This document shows, piece after piece, positions 18,309 to 24,569 of a DNA stretch of 24,569 nt. The DNA is from CAMEON01 sp964463245 (GTDB taxonomy: Bacteria; Bacillota; Clostridia; Oscillospirales; CAG-272). The translations under genes and the position numbers were made by a program. The stretch's first letter is position 1. The number at the start of each line of letters is the position of its first letter. The notes under the pieces were generated by a model. It ran no database searches. It was not told the DNA's origin and was given only the letters and a program-made list of their open reading frames with translations. The stretch is from the NCBI GenBank assembly GCA_964463245.1, contig CAYXBU010000028.1, forward strand, positions 1 through 24,569, written 5' to 3'.

Positions 18309-18459
18309 TAATTGGGGCAGGATGGTTTTTTTTGCGAAAACGGCTTTTCCTCCTCCCAAAATGAACCTATATCGGATCGAAACAGGACATACCAAAGGGC
18401 GGGTGACCCATCCCGCGCGGAGGCGGTCTCCCGATCGGTCGAGAAAGGAATTTCGCTTT
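18309..18459 (+). promoter_or_regulatory. about 150-base untranslated leader of the decarboxylase operon
   Basis: Sequence between the predicted transcription start and the ATG at 18460. It has a T-rich run near 18324-18331, and GC-rich segments near 18399-18445 that can fold (GCGGG with CCCGC, and the palindrome CCGATCGG). I cannot match it to a known riboswitch. The leader stays open in the frame of the downstream gene, but its translation has no resemblance to the carboxyltransferase N-terminus, and AAAGGAA at 18444-18450 supports initiation at 18460. Confidence 0.4.
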
Positions 18460-19788
18460 ATGGATATGGAAAAAAGAGACACGAAGGGACGAGCCGCCCT
18501 GTTGGCTCTGTTCGATGAGGGCACCTTCGTGGAGATGGGCGCGTATGTCTGCCGTGCGGGCGAGACCTACGATGCGCTTCTCTGCGGCTACGGCGCGGTG
18601 GAGGGTCAGCTGACCTTCGCTTACGCGCAGGACACGGATCGTCAGAAGGGCGCACTGGATGCGGTCGGAGCCGCTAAGGTCGCTCGCCTGTATGAGCAGG
18701 CCGTCCGCACCGGTGCACCGGTCGTGGCGGTGTTGAACAGCGCGGGAGCCGTCGTGACCGACGGCGCGGGCGCATTGTCGGCCTACGGCAAGCTGATCAA
18801 GTGCATCACCGATGCATCCGGCATCATTCCGCAGATCGCCCTGGTCGAGGGCGTGTGCGGCGGCATGGCGGCCGTGGCGGCAGGGCTGTGCGACTTCACC
18901 GTGACGGTCAAGGAGCAGTCCGAGTTGTTCGTTCTCCCGCCCTTCAACGGCGGCAAGAACGAGACGGCTGTCTCGCTGACGGCGGATACCGAGGAGGCGG
19001 CGGTCGCTTCTGTCCGCTCGCTGATCTCCCTCCTGCCCCGCAACAATGCCGAGTGCGCCGACGATGTTCCGACCGATGCGCCGGATCGTCCCGTGGCTCC
19101 TGCCGGGCTGACCGGTGGGGCGCTGGCCTGTGAGCTGGCGGATGCCGGCAGCTTTGTCGAGCTGTACGCCGGCGCAGGTCCTGACTTGACCGTGGGTCTG
19201 TGCCGCATGGGCGGCATGACGGCGGGTCTGGTGGTCGGTAATGCCGCCGCTGACGACGGCAAGCTGACGGCGGCGGGTGCCGCCAAGGCCGCTCGTTTGG
19301 TCTCCTTCTGCGATGCCTTCTCCATCCCGGTCGTGACCCTGGTGGACAATGCCGGGCTGTCCTCGTCCTATGATCCTGCTCTCAGCGGTGCACTGGGTCG
19401 TCTTGCAACGGCTTACGTCGATGCCACCTGCCCGAAGGTCACGGTCGTGACCGGCAAGGCCTACGGTGCCGCCTTTACCCTCCTCGGCTCCCGTGCGCTG
19501 GGGGCTGACCTGGCTCTGGCTCTGTCGGATGCCGTCATCAGCCTTCTGGATCCCGTGACCGCCGTTGCCTTCCTGCGTAACCATGCCGTGTCTGCGGACA
19601 ACTCCCGCGCCGCACTGGAGAGTGCGTGGAAGGCCGAAAATGTGGCCGCTACCGCCGCCGCAGGCGGGGACATCGACGATGTCATCCCTGCCGAGGAGCT
19701 GCGTGCCCGCCTGTGCGCCGCGCTGTATATGCTGGCGGATAAGTCGGGCGGTACGCCGGATCGCAAGCATGGCGTTCTGCCTCTGTGA
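18460..19788 (+). CDS. diverged, shortened MmdA/PccB-type carboxyltransferase subunit
   Basis: Carboxyltransferase-domain protein of 442 residues; relatives of about 510 residues move CO2 between an acyl-CoA and biotin. Family marks are ALFDEGTFVEM near the start, GYGAVEGQLTFAYAQD, ASGIIPQIALVEG with CGGMAAV, SLLPRNN at the linker, RLVSFCDAFSIPVVTLVD, and the C-terminal GTPDRKHGVLPL. It departs from active members in four places. About 50 N-terminal residues are absent. DSGGAR is replaced by NSAGAV (93-98). The segment usually holding the GPDVVK and TGE...GG...H...SGVA features is cut by about 25 residues (around 155-172). YGGAY is replaced by YGAAF (335-339). Substrate use may therefore differ, or it may be a structural subunit. 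It heads the operon, and its stop lies 14 bases before the OadG-like start. Confidence 0.75.
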   Translation: MDMEKRDTKGRAALLALFDEGTFVEMGAYVCRAGETYDALLCGYGAVEGQLTFAYAQDTDRQKGALDAVGAAKVARLYEQAVRTGAPVVAVLNSAGAVVTDGAGALSAYGKLIKCITDASGIIPQIALVEGVCGGMAAVAAGLCDFTVTVKEQSELFVLPPFNGGKNETAVSLTADTEEAAVASVRSLISLLPRNNAECADDVPTDAPDRPVAPAGLTGGALACELADAGSFVELYAGAGPDLTVGLCRMGGMTAGLVVGNAAADDGKLTAAGAAKAARLVSFCDAFSIPVVTLVDNAGLSSSYDPALSGALGRLATAYVDATCPKVTVVTGKAYGAAFTLLGSRALGADLALALSDAVISLLDPVTAVAFLRNHAVSADNSRAALESAWKAENVAATAAAGGDIDDVIPAEELRARLCAALYMLADKSGGTPDRKHGVLPL

Positions 19789-19802
19789 GGGGAGGGAACC
19801 GC

Positions 19803-20219
19803 ATGAATCAATTCTTCCTGAAAGCCGCTTCGGAGCCCGATATCGGTGGCTTCATGTCCCCCGAGCGACTGGAGCTGGCGGGTCAGGTCTTCCTGATCGG
19901 TATGTTCATGGTCTTTGCCGTGCTGGCACTCCTGTGGGGCATCTTGGCCATCTTCGGCAAGGTCATGACCCGGCAGAAGAAGCAGGCGGATGAACCTGCT
20001 CCCGAGGCTCCCGCCGAGGAGATCGCTCCCGCGGTCAGTGAGCCGGAGTCTGCCGCTGCCTCTGTTGAGGATGATGGCGAGCTGATAGCCGTCATCACCG
20101 CCGCTGTAGCCGCCGCCATTGAGTCGGATGAGGTGCTGTCCTCCCGCTTTGAGAGCGGCTTCCGTGTCGTCTCCTTTAAGAAGTCCACCCGCTCGGCGCG
20201 TGGCAATCGGATCGCTTGA
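19803..20219 (+). CDS. OadG-like small membrane subunit of a Na+ decarboxylase
   Basis: Small subunit of 138 residues that anchors or assembles a biotin-dependent Na+-pumping decarboxylase. One membrane helix lies at about 26-52 (QVFLIGMFMVFAVLALLWGI). A Pro/Ala/Glu-rich linker follows, then the typical C-terminal stretch ELIAVITAAVAAAIES, and GFRVVSFKKS near the end. That layout (helix, acidic Ala/Pro linker, AVIxAAIAAA, xFRVxSxK) is the OadG/MmdD type. An in-frame GTG at 19785 overlaps the previous stop, but the GAGGGGAGGG at 19787-19796 is well placed for the ATG at 19803, so that start is chosen. It is followed by the biotin carrier gene. Confidence 0.88.
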   Translation: MNQFFLKAASEPDIGGFMSPERLELAGQVFLIGMFMVFAVLALLWGILAIFGKVMTRQKKQADEPAPEAPAEEIAPAVSEPESAAASVEDDGELIAVITAAVAAAIESDEVLSSRFESGFRVVSFKKSTRSARGNRIA

Positions 20220-20248
20220 TATTTGTTGATGTGAAAGGATATACTGCC

Positions 20249-20614
20249 ATGAAAAAGAGATTGATCGTTACCGTAAACGGCACCGCATACGATGTCGTGG
20301 TCGAGGAGGCTGATGCCTCTGCCGCTCCCGTAGCCGCTCCCGCTCCCGCCGCTCCCAAGGCCGCACCCGCTGCTGCCCCCAAGACAGCCTCTGCCGCAGG
20401 CGCTGTCGCCGTAAAGGCTCCCCTGCAGGGCACCGTGATGAAGGTCAATGTCAAGCCGGGGGACACCGTCAAGAGGGGGGCACCCGTGGCTGTCATCGAG
20501 GCGCTCAAGATGGAGAACGATGTGCCCGCACCGCAGGACGGCGTGGTGGCCAGCGTTGAGGTCAAGAGCGGTGATACCGTCAAGACGGAGCAGGTCCTCC
20601 TGACTCTGAACTGA
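20249..20614 (+). CDS. biotin carboxyl carrier protein of the decarboxylase
   Basis: Carries biotin between the carboxyltransferase subunits and the membrane pump. It has 121 residues. The N-terminal strand MKKRLIVTVNGTAYDVVVEE is common in free-standing carriers of this kind. It is followed by a flexible Ala/Pro-rich linker (about 22-50). The C-terminal biotinyl domain runs from about 52 to 121. The biotin attachment site is K87 in EALKMEN, with GTVMKVNVKPGDTV on one side and VKSGDTVKTEQVLLTL on the other. AAAGGA at 20234-20239 is nine bases before the ATG, which is chosen over the longer frame from 20216. As in transcarboxylase 1.3S and MmdC, the carrier is separate rather than fused to OadA. 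Confidence 0.92.
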   Translation: MKKRLIVTVNGTAYDVVVEEADASAAPVAAPAPAAPKAAPAAAPKTASAAGAVAVKAPLQGTVMKVNVKPGDTVKRGAPVAVIEALKMENDVPAPQDGVVASVEVKSGDTVKTEQVLLTLN

Positions 20615-20641
20615 TCGGCGTCCCTCACTTGTATCGAGACG

Positions 20642-20667
20642 ATCCGACTCGCTCCGCGAGGACGGAT
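20642..20667 (+). other. intercistronic hairpin between biotin carrier and oadB
   Basis: ATCCG-A-CTCG, a five-base loop, CGAG-GA-CGGAT can form a nine-pair stem with small bulges. No T run follows, and AAAGGAA of oadB lies just downstream. It is not a terminator by sequence. It could set the relative expression of the genes on either side, which is an inference. Confidence 0.4.
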
Positions 20668-20690
20668 GATATGAAAGGAAACCTACTGTC

Positions 20691-21911
20691 ATGCTTGATA
20701 GTTTATTGAATTTTCTGACCAAGACGGGAGTCTGGCAGCTCCTCTTCAAGGAAGGGGAAGGCTTCTCGGCGGCGGGGAAGGAATGGGTATTCAATACCGC
20801 CTGCTGGCAGACCTTAGTCATGTTTGCCATTGCCGGTGTGCTCATCTACCTCGCCATCAAGCGGGGCTTTGAGCCGCTCCTGCTCCTCCCCATCGCCATC
20901 GGTATGCTGTTGACAAACCTGCCCGGTGCCAACATCTTCCACCTGGATTTCTTCATCGGGGAATCGGTGGACTATGCCTATGTCCTCAAGAACGGCGGCT
21001 TTTTGGATATGCTCTACCTCGGCGTCAAGCTGGGTATCTATCCCTGTTTGATCTTCATCGGTATCGGTGCCATGACCGACTTCTCCCCGCTGATCGCTAA
21101 TCCCAAGAGCCTTTTGATCGGCGCGGGGGCTCAAATGGGTGTGTTTGTGGCCTTCGCGGGCGCACTCCTGTCGGGTGCATTCACGCTGGCTGAGGCCATG
21201 GCGATCGGTATCATCGGCGGTGCAGACGGCCCTACCGCCATCCTTGTCACGAAGGAAAAGGCTCCCGCACTGCTGGGTGCTATCGCCATTGCGGCATACA
21301 GCTACATGGCACTCATCCCCATGATCCAGCCGCCCTTCATGCGCCTCCTGACCACCAAGAAGGAGCGTACCATCCGTATGGGTTCCCTGCGCCCGGTCTC
21401 CAAGCTGGAGAAGATCCTGTTCCCTGTGATCGTGACGGTCGTGGTCGGCTTGATCGTGCCGGATGCACTGGTATTGATCGGTTGCCTTATGTTCGGTAAC
21501 CTGCTCAATGTCTGCGGCGTGACCGACCGTCTTTCCAAGACGGCGCAGAACGAGCTGATGAATATCGTTACTATCTTTTTGGGTATCTCGGTCGGCGCGA
21601 CAGCCAGTGCCGAGAACTTCCTGCGCCCCCAGACCCTGCTGATCATCGCGCTGGGGCTGGTCGCCTTCTCGATCTCCACCTGCGGAGGTCTGCTGACCGC
21701 CAAGCTCATGAACCTCTTCTGCGGCGGTACCATCAACCCGTTGATCGGTTCTGCCGGTGTGTCGGCGGTTCCGATGGCGGCGCGGGTGTCCCAGCTGGAG
21801 GGGCAGAAGTACGACCCCACCAACTTCCTGCTCATGCACGCCATGGGACCCAACGTGGCGGGTGTTATCGGCTCGGCGGTGGCCGCCGGGGTGTTCCTGT
21901 CGTGGGTCTAA
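20691..21911 (+). CDS. oadB: Na+-translocating decarboxylase beta subunit
   Basis: Integral membrane subunit of 406 residues that decarboxylates carboxybiotin and pumps Na+ out of the cell. Many hydrophobic segments are present. The conserved intramembrane GGADGPTAI motif occurs at 177-185, with D179 at the place of the essential aspartate of Klebsiella OadB (D203). The second conserved region NPLIGSAGVSAVPMAARVSQ, with the Asn/Gly/Ser residues linked to Na+ and proton passage, lies in the last quarter. SPLIANPKSLLIGAGAQMG and the C-terminal NFLLMHAMGPNVAGVIGSA are also typical. OadB, MmdB and GcdB are so alike that the substrate is decided by the carboxyltransferases, so the symbol is generic. 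AAAGGAA at 20674-20680 precedes the ATG. Confidence 0.93.
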   Translation: MLDSLLNFLTKTGVWQLLFKEGEGFSAAGKEWVFNTACWQTLVMFAIAGVLIYLAIKRGFEPLLLLPIAIGMLLTNLPGANIFHLDFFIGESVDYAYVLKNGGFLDMLYLGVKLGIYPCLIFIGIGAMTDFSPLIANPKSLLIGAGAQMGVFVAFAGALLSGAFTLAEAMAIGIIGGADGPTAILVTKEKAPALLGAIAIAAYSYMALIPMIQPPFMRLLTTKKERTIRMGSLRPVSKLEKILFPVIVTVVVGLIVPDALVLIGCLMFGNLLNVCGVTDRLSKTAQNELMNIVTIFLGISVGATASAENFLRPQTLLIIALGLVAFSISTCGGLLTAKLMNLFCGGTINPLIGSAGVSAVPMAARVSQLEGQKYDPTNFLLMHAMGPNVAGVIGSAVAAGVFLSWV

Positions 21912-21934
21912 AATAGGGAAAGGATGAAGTGAAT

Positions 21935-23335
21935 ATGAGTCAGGTAAAGATTACAGAAACAGTTCTGCGGGACGCGCACCAGTCCCTGATCGCCACCCGC
22001 ATGACCACCGAGGAGATGCTTCCCATTCTGGAGGCTATGGACGACGTCGGCTACTACTCGCTGGAGGCCTGGGGCGGCGCGACCTTTGATGCTTGTATGC
22101 GTTTCCTCAACGAGGATCCCTGGGAGCGTCTGCGCAAGATCCGCGACAAGGTCAAGAAGACCAAGCTCCAGATGCTCTTCCGCGGGCAGAATATTCTGGG
22201 CTACCGTCACTACGCCGACGATGTGGTGGAATACTTCGTGCAGAAGTCTATCGCCAACGGCATCGACATCATCCGCATCTTTGATGCGCTGAACGACCCC
22301 CGTAACCTGAAGACCGCCATCAACGCCACCATCAAGGAGGGCGGTCATGTACAGGCGGCATTCAGCTATACCACGGGTCCTGTGTACACCATGGACTACT
22401 ACCGCAGCTATGCCAAGCAGCTGGAGGAGATGGGGGCACACTCCATCTGCATCAAGGATATGGCGGGTCTGCTCAAACCCTATGAGGCCTACGAGTTGGT
22501 CAAGACACTGAAGGACAGCGTCAAGATCCCGATCCAGCTCCATACCCACTACACCTCCGGCCTTGCCTCCATGACTCTCATGAAGGCGGTCGAGGCCGGC
22601 GTGGATGTCATCGACACTGCTCTGTCCCCCATGGCGATGGGCACCTCTCAGCCTTCTACCGAGGCGATGGTCGCCGCGCTGGCGGGCACCGAGTACGACA
22701 CCGGACTGGATCTGGGCAAGCTGGATGTCCTGACCCGCTACTTCACCCCCCTGCGGGAGAAGTATTTGGCATCGGGTCTGCTGGATCCCAAGGTGCTCAA
22801 GGTCAACGTCAATGCCCTCATGTACCAGGTGCCGGGCGGTATGCTGTCCAACCTCATGTCCCAGCTTAAGCAGGCTGGCAAGGAGGATCAGCTGACGGCG
22901 GTGCTGGAGGAGGTGCCGCGTGTTCGCGCCGATGTCGGCTACCCGCCGCTGGTCACCCCCTCGTCCCAGATCGTGGGTACGCAGGCGGTCTTCAATATCC
23001 TGACCGGCGAACGGTATAAGACCGTTACCAAGGAGTTCCGCGACCTCGTGCTGGGCAAATACGGCAAGACCCCGGTCGCCATCGACCCTGCATTTGTCAA
23101 AAAGATCTGCGGGGATGCCACGCCCATCACCTATCGTCCCGCCGATGACCTCAAGCCCGAGCTGGATACCCTGCGTGCCGCTCTGCCGGCAGGCCTGTGC
23201 GAGCAGGAGGAGGATGTCCTGTCCTACGCCCTGTTCGATAAGGTCGCGCTCAAGTTCTTCGAGTACCGTAAGGCACAGAAGTACGGCGTGGATGCCGCAC
23301 ACGCGGACGCAGACGCGGGTGTTCATATCGTTTGA
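21935..23335 (+). CDS. oadA: OadA/PycB-type carboxyltransferase (oxaloacetate decarboxylase alpha without biotin domain)
   Basis: Carboxyltransferase subunit of 466 residues that moves CO2 from oxaloacetate to biotin (or the reverse, to pyruvate). The N-terminus VKITETVLRDAHQSLIATRM is the hallmark of OadA, PycB and the transcarboxylase 5S subunit. YYSLEAWGGATFDACMRFL and FRGQNILGYRHYADDVV follow. The TIM barrel shows SICIKDMAGLL with the lysine that becomes carbamylated, and LHTHYTSG with the two metal-binding histidines. QPSTEAMVAAL and VPGGMLSNL are also family marks. The protein ends without the biotinyl domain of Klebsiella OadA, as expected when the carrier is a separate gene. The ATG at 21935 has AAAGGA at 21919-21924; an upstream in-frame GTG at 21929 is too close to it. 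A terminator follows. Confidence 0.93.
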   Translation: MSQVKITETVLRDAHQSLIATRMTTEEMLPILEAMDDVGYYSLEAWGGATFDACMRFLNEDPWERLRKIRDKVKKTKLQMLFRGQNILGYRHYADDVVEYFVQKSIANGIDIIRIFDALNDPRNLKTAINATIKEGGHVQAAFSYTTGPVYTMDYYRSYAKQLEEMGAHSICIKDMAGLLKPYEAYELVKTLKDSVKIPIQLHTHYTSGLASMTLMKAVEAGVDVIDTALSPMAMGTSQPSTEAMVAALAGTEYDTGLDLGKLDVLTRYFTPLREKYLASGLLDPKVLKVNVNALMYQVPGGMLSNLMSQLKQAGKEDQLTAVLEEVPRVRADVGYPPLVTPSSQIVGTQAVFNILTGERYKTVTKEFRDLVLGKYGKTPVAIDPAFVKKICGDATPITYRPADDLKPELDTLRAALPAGLCEQEEDVLSYALFDKVALKFFEYRKAQKYGVDAAHADADAGVHIV

Positions 23336-23342
23336 TGCTTTT

Positions 23343-23384
23343 GCGGGGGAGGATGCCGTATTTCTCCCCCGCGTCTCTTTTTAT
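23343..23384 (+). terminator. intrinsic terminator after the decarboxylase operon
   Basis: GCGGGGGAG (23343-23351) pairs with CTCCCCCGC (23364-23372) and is followed by GTCTCTTTTTAT. It starts seven bases after the oadA stop. The outer 13 bases on each side are identical to those of the element in front of fumC (10228-10285), though the loop differs. Confidence 0.88.
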
Positions 23385-23421
23385 CAGAAAACACAGGAAA
23401 CAAATCGGAAGGAGAAGGACT

Positions 23422-24569
23422 ATGCCGCACATACCCGATTACATCCGCTGGCGCGGAGACATTCCCTTTGAGCATGACCCTGTTAACGAGGTGGACAACC
23501 TGATCTTTTGCTTGCTCTCCTACGTCGATCTGGAGGGGGCAGTCCCATCCGACTTCAAGCACAGTGTGACACTGCTTGAGGCGGCCAAGACCTATTTCCT
23601 TGACCACGACCCCAAGGACGAGCGACCGCTGGGGCTGATCGTTCCGCGCCAGATCGTGGATATGTTCCGCCAAATGGTAGATGCGCCTCGCTACCGCGAC
23701 ATCAAGCTCTGCGGGTATGTCAACGAGATAAGCGAGGAGCGGCAGGTGCAGTTCTCCGCGCTGACTATCCGTCTGCCGAACGGCGTGTGGTTCGTGGCGG
23801 TGCGCGGGACGGATGATACCATCGTGGGCTGGCGGGAAGACTTCAACCTCTCCTGGATGGACGAGGTGCCGGCTCAGCGCATGACGGCGGATTTTCTGGA
23901 TCGTTTGCCCCTGCCCAAGAACGCGCGCCTGTATGTCGGCGGGCACTCCAAGGGCGGCAATCTGGCGGTCTGGGGGGCTGTCCACGCCTCCGAGGCTGTG
24001 CGAGGGCATATTCAGCGGGTCTACAGCAACGACGGTCCCGGCTTCTCGGAGGGCTTCCTTTCCTCGGAGGCCTATGCATCCCTGTCGGATCGGATCACCT
24101 ACCTGATCCCGCAGTCCTCGCTGGTGGGGCTGTTGCTCTCCCGTGAGGAGATTGCCATGAATGGTCGCAATGTCATTCGGAGCAGTCAACTGGGGATATT
24201 CCAGCACAACGGCCTCTCCTGGGAGGTCATGGGTGGCTCCTTCCTCAGGGCGGACGGCCTCTCGGGGCGCGGGAAGCGCAACGACAGCGTGGTGCGCGCC
24301 CGTATCAACGGCATGACTGCCGAGGAACGCCGTCACCTGACCGAGATATTCTTCGGTGTACTGGAATCCACCGGTGCCAAGACCCTGACCGAGCTGAACC
24401 AAGGCGCGATCCACAACGGTATCTCCATGCTGCGCTCGGTAAATGATATGGACAGGGAGACCAAGGATATGGCTCTGTACCTGATCGGTAAGCTGTTCGA
24501 TATCAAGCCGCTGGAGGAGACATACAAGAAGGGTTCCCGGCGAATCCGGGTCGAGTTTGGTTGGACATT
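23422..24569 (+). CDS. DUF2974 (Mbeg1-like) alpha/beta-hydrolase protein, 3' end cut off
   Basis: The gene runs off the window, with 382 residues visible and no stop. Members of this group have a lipase-like alpha/beta-hydrolase fold; their substrate is unknown. The N-terminus has NEVDNLIFCLLSYVDLEG, the usual start of the family. VWFVAVRGTDDTIVGWREDF follows, matching the conserved RGTD and W.ED strand. YVGGHSKGGNLAVW then contains the nucleophile elbow GHSKG with S176. VYSNDGPGFSEGF comes next and may carry the acid residue. The last histidine of the triad is probably in IFQHNGLSWEV (about residue 257), as in relatives with a QHN motif. No signal peptide is seen. AAGGAG (23409-23414) lies seven bases before the ATG. 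It lies after the operon terminator, so it may have its own promoter, which I do not see clearly. Confidence 0.85.
   Translation, partial: MPHIPDYIRWRGDIPFEHDPVNEVDNLIFCLLSYVDLEGAVPSDFKHSVTLLEAAKTYFLDHDPKDERPLGLIVPRQIVDMFRQMVDAPRYRDIKLCGYVNEISEERQVQFSALTIRLPNGVWFVAVRGTDDTIVGWREDFNLSWMDEVPAQRMTADFLDRLPLPKNARLYVGGHSKGGNLAVWGAVHASEAVRGHIQRVYSNDGPGFSEGFLSSEAYASLSDRITYLIPQSSLVGLLLSREEIAMNGRNVIRSSQLGIFQHNGLSWEVMGGSFLRADGLSGRGKRNDSVVRARINGMTAEERRHLTEIFFGVLESTGAKTLTELNQGAIHNGISMLRSVNDMDRETKDMALYLIGKLFDIKPLEETYKKGSRRIRVEFGWT

Noticed and set aside
18367..19770. Antisense open frame of 467 codons across the carboxyltransferase gene
   Set aside because: Composition is rich in Arg, His and Gln as in shadow frames, and the sense protein has clear family motifs.
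21908..23326. Antisense open frame of 472 codons across oadA
   Set aside because: It mirrors a well-recognised gene, has no family motifs and no ribosome binding site; long antisense frames are expected from GC-biased codon use.
23323..24414. Antisense open frame of 363 codons at the right end
   Set aside because: The + strand encodes a DUF2974 protein with a lipase elbow and a good ribosome binding site, so this frame is a shadow.

Overview
This window looks like chromosomal DNA of a GC-rich anaerobic Firmicute, most likely an uncultured gut-type member of the Clostridia. The lineage is an inference from gene content: a DUF512-der-obgE block, a five-gene biotin-dependent Na+ decarboxylase cluster, VanZ and DUF2974 proteins, AAGGAG-type ribosome binding sites and sigma-A type promoters. 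Coding density is high and no gene-free stretch exceeds 300 bases (the longest, 18172-18459, holds a terminator, a promoter and a leader). I see no rRNA, tRNA, CRISPR array, insertion sequence or phage gene.

Region 1 (1-6669, + strand) is the end of a cell-surface polysaccharide locus. It holds a GT32-type sugar transferase (cut by the window edge), a GT4-type transferase, a polysaccharide pyruvyl transferase, a VanZ-family membrane protein, a membrane-anchored tyrosine-phosphatase-like protein whose catalytic loop has lost its cysteine and arginine, and a secreted LamG-type protein with a cysteine-containing C-terminal anchor. Short gaps and overlapping stop/start codons suggest one transcript. 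A perfect 20-bp inverted repeat at 6715-6760 ends it and also serves the convergent genes.

Region 2 (6806-17459, - strand), read in transcription order, holds a PDZ/DUF512 CX3CX2C protein, der, obgE, ppa, a DUF2079 multi-pass membrane protein, a flavin reductase-like protein, fumC and a DUF5107/TPR protein. The first five genes are tightly packed behind a consensus promoter (TTGACA, 17 bp, TATAAT). A palindromic repeat-like element sits just upstream of the fumC ribosome binding site.

Region 3 (17581-24569, + strand) begins with greA behind its own promoter, divergent from region 2. Next comes a five-gene operon: a shortened, diverged MmdA/PccB-type carboxyltransferase, an OadG-like membrane subunit, a biotin carrier protein, the Na+-pumping beta subunit OadB, and an OadA/PycB-type carboxyltransferase. 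No biotin carboxylase is present, so the set fits a Na+-pumping decarboxylase or a transcarboxylase-decarboxylase hybrid. With the fumarase nearby it points to a C4-dicarboxylate (oxaloacetate, fumarate, succinate, possibly propionate) fermentation route. The window ends inside a DUF2974 (Mbeg1-like) alpha/beta-hydrolase gene.

The best candidates for something little described are the five-gene carboxyltransferase cluster with its altered CoA-type subunit, the apparent pseudophosphatase in the polysaccharide locus, and the repeat element that may form alternative hairpins in front of fumC.
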